Shown: positions 25,645 through 34,843, counted from the stretch's first letter. The stretch is 64,000 bases of DNA from RYN-133 sp036497285 (GCA_036497285.1 DASXJR010000044.1:4837-68836), one strand, 5' to 3'. Program-made: numbers and translations. The notes: generated by a model from the letters alone, not told the origin.

Positions 25645-25717
25645 CTAGCAAGGGATTACCCACAAAGCGGGTATGCCACGCCGTCGAGGTGGCGCATGCC
25701 ACGGCCGCGCAGTTACG

Positions 25718-27121
<1,404 letters not shown>

Positions 27122-27127
27122 GTCCCG

Positions 27128-27133
27128 ACCGTA
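27128..27133 (-). promoter_or_regulatory. Leaderless -10 (TACGGT) of the beta-glucosidase gene
   Basis: TACGGT on the minus strand lies 6 nt before the ATG at 27121. It is close to the divergent rpsP promoter region. Confidence 0.6.
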
Positions 27134-27145
27134 CCGAGGTGCGAA

Positions 27146-27176
27146 TTACCGGACGGTCGGTGCCGTCTGGCACAAT
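27146..27176 (+). promoter_or_regulatory. Candidate rpsP operon promoter
   Basis: TTACCG (27146-27151) and CACAAT (27171-27176) are 19 nt apart and could be -35 and -10 boxes. They would give an rpsP leader of roughly 125 nt. The fit to consensus is only partial. Confidence 0.35.
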
Positions 27177-27308
27177 GCGAGGTTGAGTACCGGGCTGAGC
27201 TGGACCCTCTCACCACGCTTTCGCCCAGTCCATCCGGACAGCCCGCAGCGGCGACCCCACACCGACGCGCGCCGTCCATCCCGTAGCGAAACTGGAGCAC
27301 CTTCTCTC

Positions 27309-27773
27309 GTGGCAACAAAGATCAAGCTGATGCGTCTGGGCAAGATGCGTGAGCCGCACTACCGCATCGTGGTCGCCGACTCCCGCACCAAGCGGGACGG
27401 CCGGGCGATCGAGACCATCGGCGAGTACCACCCCAAGAACGACCCGTCCGTCATCAAGGTCGACGGTGAGCGCGCCGCCTACTGGCTCGGCGTCGGCGCC
27501 CAGCCGACCGAGGCGGTCGCGGCGATCCTCAAGGTCACCGGTGACTGGCAGAAGTTCAAGGGCGAGCCCGCCCCCGAGCCGATGAAGGTCGCCGAGCCCA
27601 AGCAGGACAAGCAGGCGCTGTTCAACGCCGCGCTCGCCGCCGTCTCGGGTGACAGCGGCGCCGAGGCGACGACCCCGAAGAAGAAGTCGCCGGCCAAGAA
27701 GGCTGCTGCCGAGGCGCCCGCCGAGGCCCCGGCCGACGCCACGCCTGCGGACGAGACGCCGGCGGAGAGCTGA
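27309..27773 (+). CDS. rpsP: 30S ribosomal protein S16
   Basis: A 154-aa S16, a small-subunit assembly protein. The first 85 residues are the conserved domain (KIKLMRLGKMREPHYRIVVAD, then KFKGEPAPEP). The last 60 residues are an Ala/Lys/Glu/Pro-rich extension with KKKSPAKKAAAE, as in many actinobacterial S16 proteins but absent from the short E. coli form. Start is GTG (family N-terminus MATKIKLM); the Shine-Dalgarno is the GGAGC about 12 nt upstream. It is first in the run with khpA, rimM and trmD. The usual ffh upstream is replaced by the beta-glucosidase gene. Confidence 0.95.
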   Translation: MATKIKLMRLGKMREPHYRIVVADSRTKRDGRAIETIGEYHPKNDPSVIKVDGERAAYWLGVGAQPTEAVAAILKVTGDWQKFKGEPAPEPMKVAEPKQDKQALFNAALAAVSGDSGAEATTPKKKSPAKKAAAEAPAEAPADATPADETPAES

Positions 27774-27774
27774 G

Positions 27775-28011
27775 GTGCTCGAGGAAGCCCTCGAGCACCT
27801 GGTCCGCGGCATCGTGGACCACCCGGACGACGTGCACGTCGACCTGATCGACAACCGGCGCGGCAAGCGACTCGAGGTCCGGGTGCATCCCGAAGACCTA
27901 GGCCGCGTGATCGGCCGTAACGGTCGTACCGCCAAGGCGCTGCGCCAGGTCGTTCACGGTGTCGGCGGCAAGGGCATCCGCGTCGACGTCATCGACGTCG
28001 ACCGGCGCTGA
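27775..28011 (+). CDS. khpA: KH-domain RNA-binding protein
   Basis: A 78-aa single KH-domain protein. The KH GxxG loop is IGRNGRTAKALR (about residues 45-56), preceded by the acidic N-terminus VLEEALEHLVRGIVDHPDD typical of KhpA. KhpA pairs with KhpB in many Gram-positives as a broad RNA chaperone affecting cell elongation; in actinobacteria the gene is fixed between rpsP and rimM. The GTG start is 1 nt after the rpsP stop (TGAGGTG), so translation is probably coupled. Confidence 0.92.
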   Translation: MLEEALEHLVRGIVDHPDDVHVDLIDNRRGKRLEVRVHPEDLGRVIGRNGRTAKALRQVVHGVGGKGIRVDVIDVDRR

Positions 28012-28024
28012 TCCGACGTCCGCC

Positions 28025-28552
28025 ATGGCGGACGACATGCAGGCCCAACTTGTCGCGGTCGGACGCATCGGGCGGCCGCACGGCGTTCGTGGCGCGAATT
28101 TCGTCGAGCCATGGACCGACGATCCGGACGAGCGGTTCGCGGCGGGCACGGTGCTGGTCACCGACCCCGTCGCGGCCGGCCCACTCACGGTGGCGTCGTC
28201 GTCCATGTCGGGCGGCAAGCTCGTCGTGCAGTTCGAGGGCGTGGACGACCGCAACGCCGCCGAAGCGCTGCGCGGCGCGCGGCTGCTGATCGCGTCGGTT
28301 GACCGTCCGCAACTGGATGACCCCGACGACTTCTACGACACGGACCTGATCGGTCTCACCGGCCGGACCACCGACGGTGCCGACCTGGGTCCGGTGATCG
28401 ATGTGCTGCACGCCGGCGGTTCGGACTACCTCGTGCTCGACCGGGACGGGCGTGAACTGCTCGTCCCGTTCGTCCACGCGATCGTCCCGAGCATCGACCT
28501 CGCCGGGCGCGTGGTCGTGATCGATCCGCCCGAAGGCCTCCTCGAACTATGA
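28025..28552 (+). CDS. rimM: Ribosome maturation factor RimM
   Basis: A 175-aa 30S maturation factor that binds S19 and helps process 16S rRNA 3' regions. The N-terminal RimM domain has VGRIGRPHGVRG (about residues 11-22), and the C-terminal PRC-barrel includes DDFYDTDLIGL, LLVPFVHAIVPSID and VIDPPEGLLEL. Length is normal. Start is the ATG 13 nt after the khpA stop. The stop codon forms the first bases of a repeated hairpin element (28550-28600). Confidence 0.94.
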   Translation: MADDMQAQLVAVGRIGRPHGVRGANFVEPWTDDPDERFAAGTVLVTDPVAAGPLTVASSSMSGGKLVVQFEGVDDRNAAEALRGARLLIASVDRPQLDDPDDFYDTDLIGLTGRTTDGADLGPVIDVLHAGGSDYLVLDRDGRELLVPFVHAIVPSIDLAGRVVVIDPPEGLLEL

Positions 28553-28600
28553 CCACCCCACGAAATCGCTCCGCGAAGAACACTCTGCGATTTGGCGGGG
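28550..28600 (+). repeat. Stop-codon-linked hairpin element, family D copy 1
   Basis: TGACCACCCCACGAAAT (28550-28566) starts at the rimM stop and is identical to the sequence starting at the rnhB stop (32080). Here CCCCACGAAATCGC (28556-28569) pairs with GCGATTTGGCGGGG (28587-28600), 12 of 14 pairs, around a 17-nt loop. The 3' arm runs into the G-rich ribosome-binding site of trmD, so the hairpin could limit trmD translation or end the transcript. Confidence 0.65.
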
Positions 28601-28607
28601 GTGCCGG

Positions 28608-29303
28608 ATGAGACTCGACGTCGTCAGCATCTTTCCCGACTACCTCGACCCGCTGCGCCATTCGCTGCTGGGCAGAGCGATCGAGCGCGGCCAGATCCAG
28701 GTCGGCGTGCACGACCTGCGCGCATGGACCGACGACATACACCGCACCGTCGACGACACGCCGTACGGCGGTGGTCCCGGCATGGTCATGCTGCCGGAGC
28801 CGTGGGGACGCGCGCTCGACTCGATCGCGCCCGAGGGCGACCAGCAGCCTCGCCTGGTCGTGCCGTCACCGGCCGGGCGCCCGTTCACCCAGGCGATCGC
28901 GACGGAACTGGCCGCGAACCCCTGGCTGCTGTTCGCCTGCGGACGCTACGAAGGCATCGACGCGCGGGTGCTCGAGTACGCGTCCGCCCGCATGCCGGTG
29001 GACGAGATCAGCTTGGGCGACTACGTGCTTGCCGGAGGCGAGGTCGCGGTGCTGGTGATCGTCGAGGCGATCGCGCGGCTGCTGCCCGGAGTACTGGGCA
29101 ACGCCCAGTCCGCACCCGACGACTCGTTCGGCACCGGGCCAGGCGGATTGCTCGAAGCCCCGGCCTACACCAAGCCGGCGTCGTGGCGAGGACTCGAGGT
29201 GCCCGCGGTGTTGTTGTCGGGGCATCACGGCGAGATCGCGCGGTGGCGTGCCGACCAGTCGCGCGAGCGCACGGCGCAGCGGCGTCCGGACCTGCTCGGC
29301 TGA
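28608..29303 (+). CDS. trmD: tRNA (guanine-N1-)-methyltransferase
   Basis: A 231-aa SPOUT-class enzyme that makes m1G37 in tRNAs with G36G37, preventing +1 frameshifts. The trefoil-knot motifs are visible as LFACGRYEGIDARV (about residues 105-118) and DEISLGDYVLAGGEVA, and the substrate loop as DDTPYGGGPGMVM. Length is normal. Start is the ATG (MRLDVVSIFPDYL) in the standard rimM-trmD-rplS order. The G-rich sequence just upstream is part of the family D hairpin. Confidence 0.95.
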   Translation: MRLDVVSIFPDYLDPLRHSLLGRAIERGQIQVGVHDLRAWTDDIHRTVDDTPYGGGPGMVMLPEPWGRALDSIAPEGDQQPRLVVPSPAGRPFTQAIATELAANPWLLFACGRYEGIDARVLEYASARMPVDEISLGDYVLAGGEVAVLVIVEAIARLLPGVLGNAQSAPDDSFGTGPGGLLEAPAYTKPASWRGLEVPAVLLSGHHGEIARWRADQSRERTAQRRPDLLG

Positions 29304-29438
29304 GGGCGATGCGACGGGCGCAGCCGCGCTGTGGCATCATCGTGGGGTTGCCCGTTGACTGCCGGGCCTGTTTCGCGCGCTGACGCGCCCAAGATCGACC
29401 TGACATTCTGCCAGCTGATGTAAGGAAGCGAATTCGCC

Positions 29439-29795
29439 ATGAACACCCTCGACACCCTGGATGCCGAGTCGCTGCGCAGCGATGTGCCCGACTTCCGTCC
29501 CGGCGACACCCTCAAGGTGCACGTGCGGGTGGTCGAGGGCAACCGGTCTCGGATCCAGGTCTTCCAGGGCGCGGTCATCCGGCGCCAGGGCGGCGGCATC
29601 CGCGAGACCTTCACGGTCCGCAAGGTCAGCTTCGGCGTCGGCGTGGAGCGCACCTTCCCGGTGCACACGCCGGTGATCGAGAAGATCGAGGTCGTCACCC
29701 GCGGTGACGTCCGGCGGGCCAAGCTCTACTACCTGCGTGACCTTCGCGGCAAGAAGGCGAAGATCAAGGAGAAGCGGGAAACCGTCGCGCGCTGA
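29439..29795 (+). CDS. rplS: 50S ribosomal protein L19
   Basis: A 118-aa L19 at the 30S-50S interface. Conserved stretches are FRPGDTLKVHVRVVEG and RIQVFQGAVI, then the basic end YYLRDLRGKKAKIKEKR. Length is normal. Start is the ATG with AAGGA about 12 nt upstream. The 135-bp gap after trmD contains GTTGACTGCCGGGC, so a separate promoter or leader is possible, but I cannot define it. Confidence 0.95.
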   Translation: MNTLDTLDAESLRSDVPDFRPGDTLKVHVRVVEGNRSRIQVFQGAVIRRQGGGIRETFTVRKVSFGVGVERTFPVHTPVIEKIEVVTRGDVRRAKLYYLRDLRGKKAKIKEKRETVAR

Positions 29796-29817
29796 GTGCG
29801 GCGTCGGCTTCCGCTGA

Positions 29818-30906
29818 ATGACTGACGACGAGAGCCGCCGGCACGCCGCTGCCGACGAGACAGGCGAAACGCCCGGCGACGCCACCCCGCGCGGGCCGGC
29901 ACCCGAAGGCCCGAGCGCGCCCGGCGCCGAGCAGTCCGCTGAGTCGTCCGCCGCGGCATCGCCCACCGAACCGACGGCGCAGCAGCCGATGGACCTTTCG
30001 AAGCCAGGCAGCACGCCCGACCCGAACGCCAAGCCCCCGGTGACGCCGCCGACCGCGGGTCGGCACGGCCGCCATTCGCGCCGCAAGGCCCGGCGCAAGG
30101 CGCCGTGGTGGGAACTGCCGGCGCTCGTCGCGCTCGCGATCGTCATCGCAATTCTGGTCAAGACCTTCCTGATCCAGCCCTTCTACATCCCGTCCGAGTC
30201 GATGGAGAAGACGCTGCACGGCTGCCCGGGTTGTTCGGGCGACCGCATCCTGGTCAGCAAGGTCGTCTACGACTTCCGCGATCCGCATCCGGGCGACATC
30301 GTCGTCTTCAACGCTCCGAAGGGCTGGGACGACGAGCCGCCGTCGACGCCGCCGAGCAACCCCGTGCTGCGCGCGGTCCGAGGGTTCGGGCAGCTGATCG
30401 GGTTCGTTCCTCCGGACGGCCTGGTGCTGGTCAAGCGGGTCATCGCCACCGGCGGGGAGACCGTCAAGGGCATGGCCAACGGCGACGTCTACGTCAGCAA
30501 CGACGGACCGAACGGGCATTTCCGCAAGCTCGACGAGACGTATGTGTACGAGACCGGTCCCGACCCGCGCGCGAAGTTCGGGCCGATCACCGTCCCCAAG
30601 GGCCGGTTGTGGGTTATGGGCGACCACCGCGACCGCTCGGCCGACTCGCGCTATCACTGCGGCGACGGTGGCCAGGACGGCCCGGACAACGCCTCGTGCA
30701 ACGTGACCGCCGCGACCGTCCCGATCAGTGCGGTCATCGGCAAGGCGATCCTCATCGCCTGGCCGCCGTCTCGCTGGACCACGCTCGGCACGCCCAAGAC
30801 CTTCGAGAGCGCCTCGGCCGGATTGGCCGGCGCCGGCCTGGTTCCGGTCGCCGCGGTGTTTCCGATCTTTCTGATCAGGCGCCGCAGGCGGCGGCGCCAG
30901 CCGTGA
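29818..30906 (+). CDS. lepB: Signal peptidase I with long acidic N-terminal extension
   Basis: A 362-aa membrane protease that removes signal peptides outside the membrane. Residues 1-95 are a disordered Pro/Glu/Ala-rich cytosolic extension ending in a basic patch (RHSRRKARRKAP). The transmembrane anchor is about 100-122. Catalytic Ser is in PSESMEKTL (about 128) and Lys in LVKRVIATGGE (about 205); the family box MGDHRDRSADSRYH is present. A second helix near 330-350 with a basic tail follows, as in other actinobacterial type I enzymes. The stop overlaps the Nudix start (GTGA). Confidence 0.93.
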   Translation: MTDDESRRHAAADETGETPGDATPRGPAPEGPSAPGAEQSAESSAAASPTEPTAQQPMDLSKPGSTPDPNAKPPVTPPTAGRHGRHSRRKARRKAPWWELPALVALAIVIAILVKTFLIQPFYIPSESMEKTLHGCPGCSGDRILVSKVVYDFRDPHPGDIVVFNAPKGWDDEPPSTPPSNPVLRAVRGFGQLIGFVPPDGLVLVKRVIATGGETVKGMANGDVYVSNDGPNGHFRKLDETYVYETGPDPRAKFGPITVPKGRLWVMGDHRDRSADSRYHCGDGGQDGPDNASCNVTAATVPISAVIGKAILIAWPPSRWTTLGTPKTFESASAGLAGAGLVPVAAVFPIFLIRRRRRRRQP

Positions 30907-31355
30907 CCGTCGCCCGGGTCGGCGGGCGGGTGCTCATGGTCGACGAGTCCGAGCGGGTGCTGCTGATCCACGAGACGCTCGAGCACGGCGGCACCCATTG
31001 GCTCACGCCCGGCGGCGGCCTCGAAGAAGGCGAGCATCCCCGCGAGGCGGCCGCGCGCGAGGCCTTCGAGGAAACCGGCATCCAGGTCACGATCGACGAC
31101 GACGCCGAGCCGGTGCTGACGACCCGCCGGGACTGGTCGTGGCGCGGCGTCGACTACGACCAGATCGACCACTTCTTCCTGGTGCGGGTCCCGGACGGGC
31201 TGTCGGTGCAGCCGCGCGCGCTCACCGAGATCGAGCGCGAGACACTGCTCGGGTCGCGGTGGTGGACGGTCGCCGACCTGACCGTGACCGCCGAACTGCT
31301 GGTGCCATCGGATCTGGGTGCCGTACTGCGGCGCCTGCTGACCGACGGACGGTAA
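30903..31355 (+). CDS. Nudix hydrolase
   Basis: A 150-aa pyrophosphohydrolase. The Nudix box is complete: GGGLEEGEHPREAAAREAFEETGI fits Gx5Ex7REUxEExGU, at about residues 37-60 with the catalytic REAFEE. The C-terminal half has WWTVADL, as in ADP-ribose and NUDT-type relatives. It starts with GTG in a GTGA overlap with lepB, and rnhB follows 13 bp on. Possible roles are removal of oxidised or toxic nucleotides; the substrate is not predictable. Confidence 0.88.
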   Translation: MTVARVGGRVLMVDESERVLLIHETLEHGGTHWLTPGGGLEEGEHPREAAAREAFEETGIQVTIDDDAEPVLTTRRDWSWRGVDYDQIDHFFLVRVPDGLSVQPRALTEIERETLLGSRWWTVADLTVTAELLVPSDLGAVLRRLLTDGR

Positions 31356-31368
31356 CCTCACCAGCGTC

Positions 31369-32082
31369 ATGGCTGGCTCCACCGCGATAACCCCGCCCCG
31401 GCTGATCGTCCGTCGCGACACCGGGCTCACCGCCTACGAGGCGGCACTCGCCCGGGCCGGATTCGGCGTGGTCGCGGGCGCGGACGAGGCCGGACGTGGC
31501 GCCTGCGCCGGCCCGCTCGTCGTGGCCGCCTGTGTGCTGCCCCGGGGCAAGCGCGGCGAGATCGACGGGCTGACCGACTCGAAGCTGGTGACCGCGGCCG
31601 TGCGCGAACGCCTCTACGGCGAGGTCGTGCGCCGGGCAGTCGCGTACTCGGTGGTCATCGTGCCGGCGGCAGAAATCGACGCCTACGGGCTGCACGTCGC
31701 CAACCTGGCCGGGATGCGCCGCGCGATCGGCCAGCTCGACCCCGCGCCCTGCTACGCGCTCACCGACGGCTTCTCGGTGCCGGGGCTGCCCGTCCCGTCC
31801 ACGGCCGTGTGGAAGGGCGACGCGACGGTCGCCTGCATCGCGGCGGCGTCCATCCTGGCGAAGGTCACCCGGGACGCCATCATGACCGAACTGCATGACC
31901 GGTGGCCCCAGTACGACTTCGCCAAACACAAGGGTTACGTCACGTCCGCGCACGCCACGGCACTGATGGAATGGGGCCCGTGCGACGAGCACCGGCGCCG
32001 GTACGTGAATGTCCGTCGGGCGATGCGGGGCGGCGAGCTGATAGGGGACAATGTCCTGGACGAGGTAGGAGAGATCGCATGA
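31369..32082 (+). CDS. rnhB: Ribonuclease HII
   Basis: A 237-aa RNase HII that cuts RNA in RNA-DNA hybrids and removes misincorporated ribonucleotides. Catalytic motif DEAGRGACAGPLV (about residues 42-54) supplies the first Asp-Glu pair. DGFSV and KGDATVACIAAASILAKVTRD carry further active-site residues, and HKGYVTSAHATAL is the C-terminal motif. Length is near standard, with a short N-terminal extension. Position between lepB/Nudix and DUF2469 is the usual actinobacterial order. Its TGA begins the family D hairpin. Confidence 0.94.
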   Translation: MAGSTAITPPRLIVRRDTGLTAYEAALARAGFGVVAGADEAGRGACAGPLVVAACVLPRGKRGEIDGLTDSKLVTAAVRERLYGEVVRRAVAYSVVIVPAAEIDAYGLHVANLAGMRRAIGQLDPAPCYALTDGFSVPGLPVPSTAVWKGDATVACIAAASILAKVTRDAIMTELHDRWPQYDFAKHKGYVTSAHATALMEWGPCDEHRRRYVNVRRAMRGGELIGDNVLDEVGEIA

Positions 32083-32120
32083 CCACCCCACGAAATTTCG
32101 CGCTCGGCTCACAATTTCGC
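32080..32120 (+). repeat. Stop-codon-linked hairpin element, family D copy 2
   Basis: TGACCACCCCACGAAAT (32080-32096) starts at the rnhB stop and is identical to the copy at the rimM stop. CGAAATT (32091-32097) pairs with AATTTCG (32113-32119). The DUF2469 start follows 12 nt later. It is the same layout as at 28550, with different inner sequence. Confidence 0.6.
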
Positions 32121-32131
32121 AGGGACCCCGC

Positions 32132-32452
32132 ATGAGCGCTGAGGATCTCGAGAACTACGAGACCGACATGGAGCTGCAGCTCTACCGCGAGTACAAGGAC
32201 ATCGCGGCGCAGTTCTCCTATGTGGTCGAGACCGAGCGGCGGTTCTACTTGACCAACGAGGTCGACCTGCAGCCCCGCAACGCCGACGGCGAGATCTATT
32301 TCGAACTGACCATGCGCGACGCCTGGGTGTGGGACATGTACCGCCCCGCCAGGTTCGTCAAGATGGTGCGCGTTCTCACCTTCAAAGACGTCAACATCGA
32401 GGAGCTCGACAAGCCTGACCTCGAGCTGCCCGACACCAAGCATGGTTTCTAG
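32132..32452 (+). CDS. DUF2469 family protein
   Basis: A 106-aa actinobacterial signature protein of unknown function, strongly acidic at the N-terminus (SAEDLENYETDMELQLYREY). The central block FSYVVETERRFYLTNEVDL and the aromatic WVWDMYRPARFVK are the recognisable family parts. It is nearly always beside rnhB and yraN in actinobacteria, as here, although yraN is displaced 2 kb by the inserted propeller/sulfotransferase pair. There is no membrane segment. Start is the ATG after the family D hairpin. Confidence 0.9.
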   Translation: MSAEDLENYETDMELQLYREYKDIAAQFSYVVETERRFYLTNEVDLQPRNADGEIYFELTMRDAWVWDMYRPARFVKMVRVLTFKDVNIEELDKPDLELPDTKHGF

Positions 32453-32477
32453 GTAGACTTACTAGCAAATGTCTACC
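32452..32477. promoter_or_regulatory. Inverted repeat over the propeller-gene start
   Basis: GGTAGAC (32452-32458) and GTCTACC (32471-32477) are perfect 7-bp inverted arms 12 nt apart. The right arm overlaps the ATG at 32469. A related motif (GTAGAC near CTAG) lies upstream of the sulfotransferase gene on the other strand. It could be a shared operator or an insertion scar. Confidence 0.35.
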
Positions 32478-33410
32478 GATGTCTGCGGCCCAACGCTGGC
32501 CGCGCAGATAACCCGTGTCCTTGCCGCCAACGATGCGGCGTCCGGCGTCCAGACCGCGATCGAACCGCCCGGTGACGGGGTCGGGTACTGGGCCGGCGGC
32601 CCGTCGGCCGTCTACGTCGACGGGACGTTCTGGGTGGCTTATCGGCTGCGCCGTCCCGTCGACCAGGGACGTGGCTTCGCCAACGTCCTCGCCCGGTCGA
32701 CCGACGGCGTGCATTTCGCGCCCGTCACCACGGTGACCAGCGACGAGTTCGGCGCCGCGTCGCTGGAGCGCCCCGCGTTGGTGCCCGTCGACGACGGCGG
32801 GTTCCGCCTGTACGTCAGCTGCTCGACGTGGCACTCCAAGCACTGGTCAGTTGAGGCGCTCGAGATCAACCCCGACGGCGAGGTGGAGGGCCGCAAGACC
32901 GTGCTTCCCGGCGACGAAGCGACGACAGCGTGGAAGGACGTCGTCGTGCACCGCTCGGCGCAGCAGTGGCAGATGTGGGCGTGCCGGCACCCGTTGGCCG
33001 GCGGCGACGACGAGGCCGACCGCATGTCGTCCTGGTACGCGACGAGCGCGGACGGCTGGGAATGGGAGTGGCACGGAGCCGCGCTGACCCCGACGGCCGG
33101 GCGCTGGGACGCCCGGGGCACGCGGATCGCGAGCGTGCTGCGGGTGTCGGAAGGCTGGCTCGCCTTCTACGACGGCCGCGCCAGCGCCCAGGAGAACTGG
33201 CATGAGCGCACCGGGCTGGCCCTCGGAGCCGGGCCGGAGGCATTCACCGCGCAGGGCGGGCCCACACCGGCGGGCCAAACTGCGCGGTATCTCAGCCTTG
33301 CCGAGCTTCCCGACGGCTACCGGCTCTATTGGGAGGCCTCACGTGTCGACGGCGCTCACGACTTGCGGACCGCGTACGTTCCGCGCCCGGAGTCGCCGAC
33401 CCAGTCGTGA
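32469..33410 (+). CDS. Five-bladed beta-propeller glycosidase-like protein
   Basis: A 313-aa cytosolic protein with a repeated beta-strand rhythm like the GH43/GH130 propeller fold. Examples are PSAVYVDGTFWVAYRLR (about residues 37-53), FRLYVSCSTWHSKHW, SSWYATSADGWEWEW and GWLAFYDGRAS near the blade ends. Several Asp/Glu could be catalytic, but I cannot assign them. The reading frame overlaps the convergent sulfotransferase gene by 55 bp at the 3' ends. With that gene it forms a two-gene insert between DUF2469 and yraN, an interval usually closed. The true function is unknown; glycan binding or trimming is inference. Confidence 0.7.
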   Translation: MSTDVCGPTLAAQITRVLAANDAASGVQTAIEPPGDGVGYWAGGPSAVYVDGTFWVAYRLRRPVDQGRGFANVLARSTDGVHFAPVTTVTSDEFGAASLERPALVPVDDGGFRLYVSCSTWHSKHWSVEALEINPDGEVEGRKTVLPGDEATTAWKDVVVHRSAQQWQMWACRHPLAGGDDEADRMSSWYATSADGWEWEWHGAALTPTAGRWDARGTRIASVLRVSEGWLAFYDGRASAQENWHERTGLALGAGPEAFTAQGGPTPAGQTARYLSLAELPDGYRLYWEASRVDGAHDLRTAYVPRPESPTQS

Positions 33411-34309
33411 AACGGCTTGCCGAGCACGTTCTCGAGCAGGCCGATGTCGGCACGGAAGTACTCGACGAGTTCGCGACGCGCAGCGATCCCGAGATGAGGG
33501 CGGATCGAGCGTTCCCGCCGCAGCGCGCGCACCAGCGGAGCCTGTGCGCGGCGCCATAGCGACGGAGGCGTGTACGCGCCCAGTGTGGCGCCGGTGCGGA
33601 TGGTGCGGCGCAGCGCGCTGTTGACGATGCCGCCGTTGGCCCAGCCGGACATGTTCGACGACGGAATGCCGTCGATCAATCCGGGCTCGACGCATAAGAA
33701 CTCGCAGACCGCGTCGAGGCTCTTGGCGGGCTGATCGACGAGGTCCTTGTAGCGCAGCACATGGACCTGCTCGCGCGGGAACACGTCGAACAGGCGCTGG
33801 AGCTGCTCGCCGTATTTGCCGAGCTCGAGGTAGCGCCAGAACGGGGCGAAGCCGGCCGCGACCCGCTCCGGCTCGCGACGACACGCGGTCACGAAGTCGG
33901 GTTCCGTCTCTAGGCCGTCACACCACAGATGGGTCCAGTTGGAGTAGGCGCGGTCGACGGGGTCGCGGATGATCGCGATCAGCTTGACGTCGGGCACAGT
34001 CTCGCGGATTCGCCGGTGTGCGGTGCTGTCCCACAAGTAGAACGGGGTGCTCTCGCCGCGCAGCGTTCCGGTCGGAGCCCGGTCGAAGAGTGCTTCGTAG
34101 TCGTCGCGGCGCCAGATCCACTCGCGAGCACTGTGCGCGTCACTCGGGCCGCGGTGGGCGCCACGACGGGGAGTGGCGCCGTCGGTCATGAAGTACTTCG
34201 GTTCCTTGGGCGTCGAAAGGAACAGTTCGGGATGCCGGACGAGAGCGTCGTGCACGGCGGTCGAACCAGCCTTCGGCGCGCCGATGACGAGGAAGTCGGG
34301 AAGAGCCAC
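33356..34309 (-). CDS. PAPS-dependent sulfotransferase
   Basis: A 317-aa sulfotransferase. The 5'-phosphosulfate loop is IGAPKAGSTAVHDAL (residues 8-22) and the 3'-phosphate site is RDPVDRAYSNWTH (about 117-129). Together these define the P-loop-like fold that moves sulfate from PAPS to a hydroxyl group, here perhaps on a glycan or lipid. Start is GTG with a strong GGAGGG 4 nt upstream, in an AT-rich leader (TTTTATAT) unlike the neighbourhood. It converges on and overlaps the beta-propeller gene by 55 bp. The acceptor is unknown. Confidence 0.87.
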   Translation of the reverse strand: MALPDFLVIGAPKAGSTAVHDALVRHPELFLSTPKEPKYFMTDGATPRRGAHRGPSDAHSAREWIWRRDDYEALFDRAPTGTLRGESTPFYLWDSTAHRRIRETVPDVKLIAIIRDPVDRAYSNWTHLWCDGLETEPDFVTACRREPERVAAGFAPFWRYLELGKYGEQLQRLFDVFPREQVHVLRYKDLVDQPAKSLDAVCEFLCVEPGLIDGIPSSNMSGWANGGIVNSALRRTIRTGATLGAYTPPSLWRRAQAPLVRALRRERSIRPHLGIAARRELVEYFRADIGLLENVLGKPFHDWVGDSGRGTYAVRKS

Positions 34310-34338
34310 TGTCCCTCCATATAAAATCTATCAACAAG

Positions 34339-34354
34339 CTAGGCAATGTCTACT
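34339..34354. repeat. Right copy of an imperfect direct repeat flanking the propeller/sulfotransferase pair
   Basis: CTAGGCAATGTCTACT (34339-34354) matches CTAGCAAATGTCTACC (32462-32477) at 13 of 16 positions in the same orientation. The two copies bracket the two-gene insert. They could be integration scars or similar control sites of the two genes. The rest of the gap to yraN (34355-34483) shows nothing recognisable. Confidence 0.4.
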
Positions 34355-34483
34355 TAGGCTACCCACGTGTAGTCCGATCGGACACCCTTCTCGCTGTCAA
34401 ATCGCTGTCCACAGGCCGACCGCTCGTCCACAGCACAGGCTTTCGGACGCCGCGGCACGAAGCGATCGGCTTGAGTCGTCGGC

Positions 34484-34843
34484 ATGCGGGTCAAGGACGC
34501 GGTCGGGCGATTCGGTGAGCAGTTGGCGGCCGAACGGCTGTGCGCCGACGGGTTCGAGATTCTCGAGCGCAACTGGCGCTGCCGCGACGGCGAGATCGAC
34601 ATCGTCGCGGTCGAGGACACCACCCTGGTGTTCGTCGAGGTCAAGACCCGCAGCACCGTCAGCCACGGCACTCCGGCCGAGGCGGTGGTGCCCGCCAAGG
34701 CCGCGCGGCTGCGCCGGCTGGCGGCCCGGTGGTTGCTCGAGCATCCCGAGCGCTACTGGCCGCTCGTCCGGTTCGACGTGGTGGGGGTCGTACGACGCAC
34801 GCCCACCGGTCCGAGTGTCACGCATTTGCGCGGGGCGTTCTAG
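34484..34843 (+). CDS. yraN: YraN-family endonuclease-like protein
   Basis: A 119-aa UPF0102 protein with a restriction-endonuclease-like fold. The visible core is GRFGEQLAAERL, then the active-site-like DGEIDIVAVEDTTLVFVEVKTR (Asp, then ExK). Close homologues lie beside comM and dprA in most bacteria, suggesting a role in DNA handling. The start is the ATG giving MRVKDAVGRFGE. The stop codon abuts the next start (TAG-ATG), so it heads the yraN-comM-dprA run. Confidence 0.9.
   Translation: MRVKDAVGRFGEQLAAERLCADGFEILERNWRCRDGEIDIVAVEDTTLVFVEVKTRSTVSHGTPAEAVVPAKAARLRRLAARWLLEHPERYWPLVRFDVVGVVRRTPTGPSVTHLRGAF

Noticed and set aside
25380..25717. tRNA, riboswitch or SRP RNA in the MFS/beta-glucosidase gap
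   Set aside because: No cloverleaf, T-loop, SRP GGAAGG-type loop or known riboswitch core is present.
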